Positions 26,966 to 35,665 of a DNA stretch of 64,000 bases are shown piece after piece. Positions within the stretch are counted from its first letter, which is position 1, and every line of letters starts with the position of its first letter. Under the pieces are notes generated by a model that searched no databases, had not been told where the DNA came from, and saw only the letters and a list, made by a program, of their open reading frames with translations. Both the position numbers and the translations under genes were made by a program. The DNA comes from Arenibacter sp. P308M17. GTDB taxonomy: Bacteria > Bacteroidota > Bacteroidia > Flavobacteriales > Flavobacteriaceae. The DNA is taken from assembly GCF_003426735.1 (NCBI RefSeq), contig NZ_QVON01000008.1:124001-188000 (forward strand), written 5' to 3'.

Positions 26966-28410
26966 TGGGCCATCATCACCATACCAAACCTAGGGTTATT
27001 TCCCGTCGCGAAATGTTGGGCCTATCGGCCGGTGGTTTCGGGTCGTTGGCTTTTATGGGCTTGTTCGGGACATTGCCTTTTGGTTGCAAAAGGGCAGGTC
27101 ACCTAGAAACTGCCTCCAATCTTTATTTGGGGCCACATTATTTGCCCAAAGCGAAAAACGTCATCTTTCTATATATGGATGGCGGGGTCTCCCAAGTGGA
27201 CTCTTTTGACCCCAAACCCCGACTTGCCAAGGAGAATGGTGAGGATCCAAGAAAGAAATTTAAGGTAGATGCCACACAGTTCGATAATGTGGGAAAAATA
27301 TTAAAAAGCCCCTGGGATTTTAAGCAATACGGAGAATGTGGTATGCCGGTGAGCGATCTTTTTCCACATATTGCAACTTGCGTAGACGATATTGCTTTGA
27401 TACGGTCCATGGTTTCCAACTTTCCGGAACATACCAATGCCAATTATTTTTTACATACGGGCAGCGGACTACAGGGACGCCCAAGTATGGGTGCTTGGAT
27501 GAATTATGGCCTGGGAAGTGAAAACAATAATATTCCCGGTTATGTAGTATTGGATGGGGGTTTAATACCTCCGGGAGGCTTGGACAATTTTAAGAACGGA
27601 TTCTTGCCGGCATCGTATCAGGCTTCCGTTTTTAAGGCAGGGCCCGAACCTGTGGCCAATATCAACCCTAGGGAAGATATTAAAAACCTTCAGGAGGAGA
27701 AACTACAGTTTATCAAGCAAATGGACGATAGTCTGATCGGAAAAATAGGGAAGGCCGACGCCGTGGAATCTGCCATTTCCAACTATGAACTTGCCTATAA
27801 AATGCAGTCTTCCATTCCAGAGCTTACCGAGTTTAAAGAGGAAACCGAGGCCACCAAAAAATTATATGGACTGGATTCCGATGACCCGCACCTTAGGGGA
27901 TACGCCTCCCAATGTATTTTAGCCCGTAGGTTGATAGAGCGTGGCGTTAGGTTTGTGGAACTCACTTGCCCGAACGTAGGGGCCGATAGGTGGGACCAGC
28001 ACAGTAACTTAAAGGTAGGCCACGAAAGAAATGCCCATGCCGTTGATCAACCTATTGCCGGATTGCTAAAGGATTTAAAATCCCGTGGACTCTTGGAGGA
28101 AACTTTGGTGGTTTGGACAGGAGAGTTTGGAAGAACGCCCTTCGCTCAGGGATCCGATGGAAGGGACCACAACCCATCGGCATTTAGCATGTGGATGGCA
28201 GGAGCTGGTGTAAAGGGGGGTACTATCTTCGGAAAAACGGATGAATACGGCTATCGGGTAATAGAAAATGAAGTAACGGTACATGACCTGCATGCCACCA
28301 TTATGCATTTATTGGGGTTGGACCACAAACAATTGACCTTCCGATTTGGGGGCCGGGACATGAGGTTGACAGATGTCCATGGAAACCTCGTAAAGGATAT
28401 TTTGGCCTAA
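26965..28410 (+). CDS. DUF1501 protein with Tat signal (alkaline-phosphatase-like fold)
   Basis: This 481-residue protein starts with a twin-arginine signal (SRREMLGLS followed by a hydrophobic stretch), which implies export of a folded and possibly cofactor-bearing protein. The mature part has the DUF1501 hallmarks: AKNVIFLYMDGGVSQVDSFD near the start, TGEFGRTPFAQG and GRDHNP near residue 395, and a histidine-rich C-terminal part (VHDLHATIMHLLGLDH). DUF1501 is related to the sulfatase/phosphatase superfamily, but its reaction is unknown. Its ATG overlaps the preceding stop (TAATG), so the cytochrome protein and DUF1501 protein are translationally coupled and probably form a pair. Confidence 0.88.
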   Translation: MGHHHHTKPRVISRREMLGLSAGGFGSLAFMGLFGTLPFGCKRAGHLETASNLYLGPHYLPKAKNVIFLYMDGGVSQVDSFDPKPRLAKENGEDPRKKFKVDATQFDNVGKILKSPWDFKQYGECGMPVSDLFPHIATCVDDIALIRSMVSNFPEHTNANYFLHTGSGLQGRPSMGAWMNYGLGSENNNIPGYVVLDGGLIPPGGLDNFKNGFLPASYQASVFKAGPEPVANINPREDIKNLQEEKLQFIKQMDDSLIGKIGKADAVESAISNYELAYKMQSSIPELTEFKEETEATKKLYGLDSDDPHLRGYASQCILARRLIERGVRFVELTCPNVGADRWDQHSNLKVGHERNAHAVDQPIAGLLKDLKSRGLLEETLVVWTGEFGRTPFAQGSDGRDHNPSAFSMWMAGAGVKGGTIFGKTDEYGYRVIENEVTVHDLHATIMHLLGLDHKQLTFRFGGRDMRLTDVHGNLVKDILA

Positions 28411-28437
28411 ATTAAATATTAATTCCAATACACGCAC

Positions 28438-29382
28438 ATGAATATGATTAGCAAAGGAATCCTTTTTTTAATGATGTCTCCCCTGTTCTTTGTAGATATA
28501 TCCGTTACCTTGAAATCCGATCAATTGCCAATCAAGAATAAGGAAATTACACATTCTTTTTTTGTGGCGGGACCTAATTTTACAGGTATCATAGGAGAGG
28601 ACGGAGAGGAAATCTGGAATTCCGGAAAAGAAGGTGCCAGGGATGGTTATGTCTTAAAAAATGGAAACATTCTTATATGTTGGGCAGATGAAGTGCGGGA
28701 GTACAATAAGCAAAAAAGGATAGTTTTTACCTATGCCAGGGCAGAGAAGTCAATGGAACTGGGTACCGCGGTACGTTTGTCCAATGGCAATACCATGATT
28801 ACAGAATCCGGTTCCCATCCCAGGATAGTCGAGGTAAACAAAAAGGGGGAGGTCGTAAAGAGCGTACCCCTTAAACCGGATACCGATAATATCCATATGC
28901 AGACACGAATGGCCAGAAAATTGCCCAATGGCAATTATTTGGTGCCCCATTTATTGGCCTTTGCCGTAAAGGAATACCGGCCGGACGGAACTGTGGTACA
29001 TGTTTTTAGAACCGATTTGGCAGATTTGGGAGGAAGGGAAGCGGAAAATTGGCCCTTTACCGCCATTCGCTTGGAGAATGGCAACACCCTAATTAGCTTA
29101 ACCCATGGTAACAAGGTAATCGAAATCGATTCCAACGGGAAGGTGGTCTGGAAAATAAGCAATGCCGACATAAAAGAATCTCCCTTTGCCGATCCCTGTG
29201 GAGCCCAAAGATTGCCCAATGGCAATACCGTAATAGCCAGTTATGGGGCCCAAAACGGCATAAAACTGTTTGAGGTGTCCCCCGATAAAGCTATGGTCTG
29301 GAGTTACGACGGACATAGGGTACATCACTTTCAAATTTTGACCACCAATGGAAAGCCCTTGAAAGGGACACCTCTTAAATAA
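28438..29382 (+). CDS. exported beta-propeller protein with NGNT repeats
   Basis: A 314-residue protein with an N-terminal hydrophobic export signal and six or seven repeats ending in L-x-NGNxLI (for example KLPNGNYLV, RLENGNTLI, RLPNGNTVI), each followed by an E-x-DxxGxVVW strand. This repeat pattern marks a beta-propeller of the PQQ/arylsulfotransferase-like type. No PQQ ligands can be assigned. It lies 27 nt after the DUF1501 gene and 5 nt before the DUF2231 gene, so it is a fixed member of this module, perhaps a scaffold or substrate-binding part. Confidence 0.75.
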   Translation: MNMISKGILFLMMSPLFFVDISVTLKSDQLPIKNKEITHSFFVAGPNFTGIIGEDGEEIWNSGKEGARDGYVLKNGNILICWADEVREYNKQKRIVFTYARAEKSMELGTAVRLSNGNTMITESGSHPRIVEVNKKGEVVKSVPLKPDTDNIHMQTRMARKLPNGNYLVPHLLAFAVKEYRPDGTVVHVFRTDLADLGGREAENWPFTAIRLENGNTLISLTHGNKVIEIDSNGKVVWKISNADIKESPFADPCGAQRLPNGNTVIASYGAQNGIKLFEVSPDKAMVWSYDGHRVHHFQILTTNGKPLKGTPLK

Positions 29383-29387
29383 CATAC

Positions 29388-30794
29388 ATGGGTTCAGTTT
29401 TGTTATTGATTGGAGGTATTTTGGACAATCCGCCAGATATTCTTCTGTTTTTGGGAAGGTTTCACCCTGTAGTGGTACATCTGCCCATTGGGTTTTTAAT
29501 TATGGCTTTTTTGATACAGCTGGCTTCCCGCTGGCGAAAATTCAATCCTTTAGGGGTTTATATCCCCTTAGCATGGTTAATGGGAGCTGTAAGTGCAGTT
29601 GTTGCCGTAGTTTTTGGGTACTTACTTTCCCTTAGTGGGGAATATGATAAGGAAACCCTGTTCTGGCATCAATGGGCCGGAATTGCTTTAACACTATTAT
29701 CGTTTGCTTGTTATTTTGTTCATAAGCAATGGAACAATTCCCCATCTATTATTAAATGGATAATAGGGCTCATGGGGTGTTTTTTGCTTATGCTCACAGG
29801 CCATTTGGGGGGCAATCTCACCCACGGGTCTAATTATTTATTGCAATATGCGCCAAATTCCTTTCGAAATATGGCCGGCTTGCCCTCCAAGATGGAGCCA
29901 CGTAAAAAAGTGGCCGTACTGGATTCGGCCGATGTCTTTCTGGATTTGGTGATGCCGATGATGCAATCCAAATGTGTTGGTTGTCATAATGAAGGGAAAA
30001 GAAAAGGGGAGCTTTTGCTGAACACCTATGAAAATATGATGCTCGGAGGGAAAAGCGATAATACCATTGTACCGGGAGATGCCCTGAAAAGTGAGCTGGT
30101 ACGGCGTATTACCCTACCCATGGAGCATGAAGATTTTATGCCTTCTGAAGGCAAGCTGCCGTTGACCGATCAAGAAGTAGTGTTGATCAAATGGTGGATC
30201 AAATCCGGGGCGCCGTCCAAGGGCTTTGTAACCCAACTAGATACGGAAAATACAATTGGCCCCATAGTAAGCAATTATCTGGGGTTGGATAAGAACAATC
30301 TTTTTAACAAAAGGGTTTCTCCTCCCAATCAAGGAGTGGTCGACACCTTGATCAGCCATGGATTTGTAATTAATCCCTTAATGAAGGATAATTATTTTTT
30401 GGAAGCCAATTTTAGTTTAAGTGAAGCAGACCTTAAAGCTTCCGATCTGGACGCCCTATTGGAATTAAGGGAGCAATTGGTTTGGCTTAACCTTGGAAAT
30501 TCAAACCTTGAGGATAGCTATCTCGAAAAAATTGGCAGTTTGCAAAACTTGGTAAAGCTAGATCTTAGCGGAAATGCAATAACGGACACTGGAATAAAGC
30601 ATTTATCGAAACTGGAGAATTTGGAATCCCTAAACCTATATGGAACCAATGTTTCAAAAGGGGTATTGGAGCTTGTGCCAAAACTTTCCAGGCTGAAGAA
30701 AATCTACCTTTGGCAGACCCAGGTAACAAAAACGGATATAACCCAATTAAAAAAAGAGAACCCCGGGCTTATAATAATAGCTCAACGGGAATAA
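29388..30794 (+). CDS. DUF2231 membrane - planctomycete cytochrome - leucine-rich repeat fusion
   Basis: This 468-residue protein combines four or five membrane helices of the DUF2231 type (about residues 22-145, with FHPVVVHLPIGF and conserved histidines that could hold haem b), a periplasmic planctomycete-type cytochrome domain with CVGCH at 196-200 and HEDFMPSEGKLPL as likely sixth-ligand region, and a leucine-rich-repeat tail (about 365-460). It is placed to pass electrons between periplasmic cytochrome proteins and the membrane quinone pool; this role is inferred from architecture. It ends the four-gene module. Confidence 0.85.
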   Translation: MGSVLLLIGGILDNPPDILLFLGRFHPVVVHLPIGFLIMAFLIQLASRWRKFNPLGVYIPLAWLMGAVSAVVAVVFGYLLSLSGEYDKETLFWHQWAGIALTLLSFACYFVHKQWNNSPSIIKWIIGLMGCFLLMLTGHLGGNLTHGSNYLLQYAPNSFRNMAGLPSKMEPRKKVAVLDSADVFLDLVMPMMQSKCVGCHNEGKRKGELLLNTYENMMLGGKSDNTIVPGDALKSELVRRITLPMEHEDFMPSEGKLPLTDQEVVLIKWWIKSGAPSKGFVTQLDTENTIGPIVSNYLGLDKNNLFNKRVSPPNQGVVDTLISHGFVINPLMKDNYFLEANFSLSEADLKASDLDALLELREQLVWLNLGNSNLEDSYLEKIGSLQNLVKLDLSGNAITDTGIKHLSKLENLESLNLYGTNVSKGVLELVPKLSRLKKIYLWQTQVTKTDITQLKKENPGLIIIAQRE

Positions 30795-31040
30795 TCTTGG
30801 TAATCTGTTTTATATCAATAGAATTCCTCGAGGCATTAGCGTTATAGGTAGTCACGATGTACGGCATTGGATTATTTTGTCTTGTATCTTGGTTCTTGTA
30901 ACGTAGAGGTCTTGATTCCAATACCTCATAAGCCCTGCGCCGAGGTAGTTCATTTTTAACTCCATTAAAAAATATTACTTTAAGGATTGACAATGGTATT
31001 CGACTAAGGTATTTCCAATGCATTCAATAATTCAGGAAAT
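30795..31040. other. intergenic gap with an undecided minus-strand open frame
   Basis: There is no clear plus-strand gene. On the minus strand an 84-codon frame starts near 31023 and runs into the end of the DUF2231 gene at 30769. Its middle part has a protein-like composition (PRRRAYEVLES, NNPMPYIVTTYNANA), so it might be a remnant of a gene, but no family is recognised and no promoter is seen. It is left uncalled as a gene. Confidence 0.35.
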
Positions 31041-32060
31041 ATGACGCATAAGAGCAATAATAATTTTGGGAACATAAAATTCTCGGTTTTGGATTTGGTT
31101 CCTATTGCCGAAGGGTCCAGCCCCCTACAATCCATGAACAAAAGTCTGGAATTGGCCCAACATGTCGAAAATTTGGGTTTTGAGCGGTTTTGGATTTCCG
31201 AACATCATAATATGGAAAGCTTGGTAAGTTCTGCCACCCCCATTCTAATAGGATATATTGCCCAAGGGACCAAGACCATTAGGGTAGGTTCTGGAGGAGT
31301 TATGTTGCCCAATCACGCCCCATTAATTGTAGCGGAACAATTTGGTACCTTGGAGACACTATATCCGGGGAGAGTGGATCTGGGTCTGGGTAGGGCCCCG
31401 GGAACCGATCAACTAACTGCCAAAGCCTTAAGAAGGGACCGTACCGAAACTGTTCACGACTTTCCAAGGGATATAGTAGAATTACAGACCTATTTTTCTA
31501 AAGAAAATAGACATGCTGCAGTGCGGGCCATACCGGGAGAAGGCTTGGATATCCCTATATATTTATTGGGCTCAAGTACCTTTAGTGCACAATTGGCGGG
31601 AGCAAAGGGATTGCCCTATGCTTTTGCCAGTCATTTTGCACCGACCCATTTGCACGACGCTCTTAGGCTTTACCATCAAAACTTTGAACCTTCAAAACAA
31701 TGCATAGCTCCTTACACTATTGCCTGTGTAAATGTAATTGCCGCAGAAACCGATGAAAAGGCCAGATTTTTGGAGACCAGTCTTCAGCAATTGGCCTTGG
31801 GAATTATAAGGAATACCAGAAAACCATTGCCGCCACCGGTAAAGAGCATGGATGGGTTATGGCATGAAATGGAAAAAGTTCAAATTGGGAAGATGATGCA
31901 CTATAGTTTTGTGGGATCTAAAGAAACTGTAAAAACACAACTTGCCAATTTTATAGAAGCTACCCAAGTCAATGAAATAATGGCGGTATCCCATATTTAT
32001 GATCATAAGGACCGCTTAAATTCCTATGAAATTTTGAGCAGCCTTTTTAATGGGGAGTAA
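31041..32060 (+). CDS. luciferase-like (LLM) flavin-dependent monooxygenase, MsnO8-like
   Basis: A 339-residue TIM-barrel protein of the bacterial-luciferase superfamily. Typical features are SVLDLVPIAEGSS at the N-terminus, FWISEHHN (strand 2) and RVGSGGVMLPNHAPL, plus LGLGRAPGTDQLT for the flavin phosphate site. Members use reduced FMN or F420; those of this subgroup are mostly uncharacterised. No signal peptide is present. It stands alone between two gene groups with gaps of 246 and 112 bases, so no operon partner is evident. Confidence 0.85.
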   Translation: MTHKSNNNFGNIKFSVLDLVPIAEGSSPLQSMNKSLELAQHVENLGFERFWISEHHNMESLVSSATPILIGYIAQGTKTIRVGSGGVMLPNHAPLIVAEQFGTLETLYPGRVDLGLGRAPGTDQLTAKALRRDRTETVHDFPRDIVELQTYFSKENRHAAVRAIPGEGLDIPIYLLGSSTFSAQLAGAKGLPYAFASHFAPTHLHDALRLYHQNFEPSKQCIAPYTIACVNVIAAETDEKARFLETSLQQLALGIIRNTRKPLPPPVKSMDGLWHEMEKVQIGKMMHYSFVGSKETVKTQLANFIEATQVNEIMAVSHIYDHKDRLNSYEILSSLFNGE

Positions 32061-32172
32061 TGCTTTTGGATAAAATTCTATACGTTTCCATGTTTAAATA
32101 AGTTCTTTTTAACAACATGAAGTACGGATGACAAATTTTAACTAATTTGTAACTTCATTAGCCTTGTTGTAT

Positions 32173-32901
32173 ATGTGGAAAAGGAAATTTATAATATGGT
32201 GCCTATTCGGTATTATGATGGCTTACAAATCTGAAATATATAGTCAGGAAAAAATGCTGATAGTTAAAGAAATAGAATTTAATGGACAACTTGGTCTGGA
32301 ACAGGTATCCCAACTTTTGGAGGAACATACCGAATTACAGGCTATCGACATAATCAATTGGGACCAATTTTCTTATAGGCCAAGTGTGGCTTTTAGAATA
32401 GCGCATAGCAATAATGCTATTTGGTTAAAATATTATGTAAGGGAAAAGAATATTCTTGCCAGTGTTGGGGATACCAATGGCCCAGTGGCCCGTGATAGCT
32501 GTGTGGAATTTTTCTTTGACCCCCTGGGGGATGGAAATTATTATAATTTTGAATTCAATTGCATAGGTACCGTCCATTTGGCCTATGGGCCAGGAAGAGG
32601 TCAGCGGCAATTCGTTGACCCAAATACTATTGGAAACTTGATCGAAGTTCAAAGCTCTTTGGGATCACAGACCTTCACGGAAAGAACTGGCGATTTCTCC
32701 TGGGAAATGACTATAATAATTCCCGCTGCAATCTTGACACAAAATCCTGAAATAATAATAAAGGGTTTAAACAGTAATGCAAATTTTTATAAATGTGGCG
32801 ACGCTACTTCCCAACGCCATTATGTAACCTGGAATCCGGTTGGATCCGAAAAGCCAGACTACCATAGACCCGAATTTTTTGGCAAACTACTTTTTCAGTA
32901 G
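32173..32901 (+). CDS. secreted CBM9-like carbohydrate-binding protein
   Basis: A 242-residue protein with a signal peptide (MWKRKFIIWCLFGIMM..., ending near IYSQE) followed by one jelly-roll domain of the CBM9 type: WLKYYVREKNILA, then RDSCVEFFFDPLGDGNYYNFEFNCIGTVHLAYG, the usual core of this family (shown only in part here), and SWEMTIIIP. No catalytic domain is attached. It could bind a glycan at the surface or in the periplasm and may serve the locus upstream. ATG 32173 is preferred over two TTG codons just upstream. Confidence 0.75.
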   Translation: MWKRKFIIWCLFGIMMAYKSEIYSQEKMLIVKEIEFNGQLGLEQVSQLLEEHTELQAIDIINWDQFSYRPSVAFRIAHSNNAIWLKYYVREKNILASVGDTNGPVARDSCVEFFFDPLGDGNYYNFEFNCIGTVHLAYGPGRGQRQFVDPNTIGNLIEVQSSLGSQTFTERTGDFSWEMTIIIPAAILTQNPEIIIKGLNSNANFYKCGDATSQRHYVTWNPVGSEKPDYHRPEFFGKLLFQ

Positions 32902-33130
32902 TTCTCTAAAGTAACGGGGTTCGTAATAGCATATTTTTAATGGTTATTTTGGATAATCTTCTATCTTGAATGGGATATATTTTCTTTTCATTAAAAAAAA
33001 TGTTAAATATTATCAACAAATGCACATATTGTTTTAAAGTATTGTTAAATTTAAGATGGGCTCGAACACATTCTGAAGATTTACGGAGAATTTAAAATGT
33101 TGTATTAAGACCAACTAATACTTTTTAAAA

Positions 33131-34381
33131 ATGAAAAATATTTTAAAAAATCGGAATGGGGTCATTTTATGGCTTTTGGTAACTAGCTTTTTGACCGCAC
33201 AGGACTACGATATCTTGGTGAAGGGAGGGCATGTGGTAGACACAAAAAATAATTTGGACCAAGTAATGGACGTAGCCATAAAAGATGGTTTAATTGCAAA
33301 AGTCGATTCTAAAATTCCCGAAAATCAGGCCAGGACAGTCATAGATGCAAAGGGGTTCATAGTGGCTCCCGGACTCCTTGATATACACGGACATAATTTT
33401 TTTGGAACAGAGGAGGATTCGTATTTGAGCAATAGTTTTACCAGTTTACCTCCGGACGGGTTTACTTTTAGAAGTGGCGTTACCACTATTGTAGATGTAG
33501 GGGGCGCAGGGTGGAAGAATTTTAGCATCTTTAAGAAGCAGACCATAGATAATTCCAAAACAAGGGTATTGTCTTTCTTAAATATTATAGGATCGGGCAT
33601 GAAGGGAGGTGCCATAGAACAAAACATAGAGGATATGAACCCTAAAATGACCGCTTATGTTGCCAAGCAGTACAAGGGGACCATAGTTGGAGTGAAATTG
33701 GCCCATTACAGCGGTTTTGATTGGGAACCCGTTAATAGGGTGGTTGCAGCGGGGACTATGGCCAATATTCCGGTTATGATCGATTTTGGAGGTAGTGAGC
33801 CTGAGTTGTCCTTGGAAACATTGCTCATGGAAAAGCTTCGGCCCGGGGACATTTTTACCCATGCCTATGCCAATGTAAAAGGAAGGACTCCTGTGGTAGA
33901 TGAAAATGGTAGGGTAAGGGAGTATGTTTTTGAGGCCCAAAAAAGAGGGATTGTTTTTGATGTGGGCCATGGCGGTGGCAGCTTTGTATATGAGCAAGCC
34001 ATTCCGGCCGTGAACCAGGGGTTTTTACCCAATTCCGTAAGTACGGATCTGCATACGGGAAGTATGAACGCGGGAATGAAGGACATTCTTAATATAATGT
34101 CGAAATTTATCAATATGGGCATGTCCGCCAAACAGGTCATTGAATGTGCTACCTGGAATCCGGCACAATATATTAAGCGTACGGATTTGGGGCATCTGAC
34201 AGTTGGGGCCGCGGCAGACCTAACCATTTTAAATCTTAGAAAAGGGAACTTTGGGTTTATTGATTCACAGGGGAAGAAAATGATAGGCGATCAAAAATTG
34301 GAATGTGAGCTAACCCTAAGGGAGGGGGTTGTGGTCTGGGACCTTAATGGCATTTCCAAACCTATGTGGAATGCGAAATAA
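33131..34381 (+). CDS. exported metal-dependent amidohydrolase (D-aminoacylase/dihydroorotase-like)
   Basis: This 416-residue hydrolase has a signal peptide (residues 1 to about 23, ending FLTAQ). It carries the binuclear amidohydrolase ligands: HGH at 86-88 after APGLLDI, a candidate carbamylated lysine K189 (GVKLAH), H244 (FTHAYAN), H280 (DVGHGGG) and D306 (STDLHTG). The closest cytoplasmic relatives are the amidohydrolases found beside SelA-like PLP enzymes in Firmicutes (EF_0837 type). It would remove an acyl or carbamoyl group from an amine in the periplasm. The next gene, 39 nt downstream, is exactly such a PLP enzyme. Substrate unknown. Confidence 0.82.
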   Translation: MKNILKNRNGVILWLLVTSFLTAQDYDILVKGGHVVDTKNNLDQVMDVAIKDGLIAKVDSKIPENQARTVIDAKGFIVAPGLLDIHGHNFFGTEEDSYLSNSFTSLPPDGFTFRSGVTTIVDVGGAGWKNFSIFKKQTIDNSKTRVLSFLNIIGSGMKGGAIEQNIEDMNPKMTAYVAKQYKGTIVGVKLAHYSGFDWEPVNRVVAAGTMANIPVMIDFGGSEPELSLETLLMEKLRPGDIFTHAYANVKGRTPVVDENGRVREYVFEAQKRGIVFDVGHGGGSFVYEQAIPAVNQGFLPNSVSTDLHTGSMNAGMKDILNIMSKFINMGMSAKQVIECATWNPAQYIKRTDLGHLTVGAAADLTILNLRKGNFGFIDSQGKKMIGDQKLECELTLREGVVVWDLNGISKPMWNAK

Positions 34382-34420
34382 ACCCGCTTTCCGAAAGAGA
34401 TGAAACATTAAAAATAAAAT

Positions 34421-35635
34421 ATGCTAAGCAGAAGAAAATTATTAAAAACCTTATCCAGCGTACCTGTGGTGGGCGGACTGTTAGGTACTGGATTATTAAC
34501 ACCACAATTGCTTGGTGCTGCGGTTACCAATCCGGCAAAAAGAAATTTATTCAAGGAGCTGGGGGTGCGTACATTTATCAATGCTGCGGGAACCTATACT
34601 TCCATGACCGCTTCTTTAATGGCCGATGAGGTTACCTCGGCAATTGTATATGGGGCAACGGAATATGTGGATCTGGATGAGCTTCAGGACAAGGTTGGTG
34701 AAAGAATAGCGGAATTGTTACAGTGCGAATATGCCACGGTATCCTCGGGGGCATTTGGGGCCATCTCCATTGGCCTTGCAGGAGTTATTTCCGGAATGGA
34801 TTCCAATATAGCGGCCCAACTTCCAGATACAACAGGGCTAAGGCACGAGGTAATAATTCAGGAAGGCCATAATATTGGTTATACACATGCCCTTTTAAAT
34901 GTTGGTGCTAAAATAGTCACCGTAAAAACAAAGCAGGAAATGGAAAGGGCCATTAACAAGAATACGGCAATGCTCTGGTTTTTGAATGCCAATACGGACC
35001 TTGGGGAAATTAAGTACGACGAATTCATAGCCCTAGGAAAAAAGCACAACATCCCAACTTTTATTGATTGTGCCGCAGACGTACCCCCAGTGGAGAACCT
35101 TTTTAAATTTACCAAAATGGGGTTTGATCTAGTGGCGTTTTCTGGAGGAAAGGGAATAAGGGGGCCTCAGAGTGCCGGATTATTGTTGGGCAAAAGGGAA
35201 CTCATCAAGGCGGCCAGAATACATACCCCTCCCCGCGGAAGCACTATTGGTAGGGGGATGAAAGTAAACAAGGAAGAGGTTCTGGGGATGCTGGTGGCTT
35301 TGGAAATGTATTTGGCCAAAGATCATGAAAAGGAATGGGAGCTATGGGAAAATCAAATAAAATTAATTAGTGACTCTGCCTTATCCGTAAAAGGGGTGCA
35401 GACAGAAATATATGTCCCGCCTTATGCCAATCATGTTCCCTCGTTACGGATTAAATGGGATAGCAATTTGGTTAAGATCAGCCCTGGGGAAGCTAGGAAA
35501 AAGTTAATGGAAGGCCATCCTGCAATAGCTACGGTGGGCGACAATGAAACTATAGGGATCACCACCTGGATGATGGATCCCGGACAGGAAAGAATTGTTG
35601 CCAAACGCCTTAAGGAAGTGTTGGAAAATGTGTAA
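34421..35635 (+). CDS. Tat-exported SelA-like PLP enzyme (glucosaminate ammonia-lyase-like)
   Basis: This 404-residue fold-type-I PLP enzyme is related to SelA and to D-glucosaminate-6-phosphate ammonia-lyase. Landmarks are INAAGTYTSMTAS, GAISIGLAG for cofactor phosphate, D216 in FIDCAAD, and Schiff-base lysine K244 in FSGGKGIRGPQ. The N-terminus is a twin-arginine signal (SRRKLLKTLSS plus a hydrophobic stretch to about residue 33), so the folded, cofactor-loaded enzyme is predicted to be exported, which is unusual for PLP enzymes. Beta-elimination on an amino acid or amino-sugar acid would give an enamine, ammonia and then a keto acid; a RidA lipoprotein is encoded next. Substrate inferred, not shown. 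Confidence 0.82.
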   Translation: MLSRRKLLKTLSSVPVVGGLLGTGLLTPQLLGAAVTNPAKRNLFKELGVRTFINAAGTYTSMTASLMADEVTSAIVYGATEYVDLDELQDKVGERIAELLQCEYATVSSGAFGAISIGLAGVISGMDSNIAAQLPDTTGLRHEVIIQEGHNIGYTHALLNVGAKIVTVKTKQEMERAINKNTAMLWFLNANTDLGEIKYDEFIALGKKHNIPTFIDCAADVPPVENLFKFTKMGFDLVAFSGGKGIRGPQSAGLLLGKRELIKAARIHTPPRGSTIGRGMKVNKEEVLGMLVALEMYLAKDHEKEWELWENQIKLISDSALSVKGVQTEIYVPPYANHVPSLRIKWDSNLVKISPGEARKKLMEGHPAIATVGDNETIGITTWMMDPGQERIVAKRLKEVLENV

Positions 35636-35665
35636 ATAATAAAGAACAATCTAAAGGTAAATCCT

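Noticed and set aside
30769-31023. 84-codon minus-strand frame after the DUF2231 gene
   Set aside because: Part of the translation looks protein-like, but it overlaps the end of the DUF2231 gene, shows no recognisable family and has no visible promoter. Kept only as an undecided remnant.
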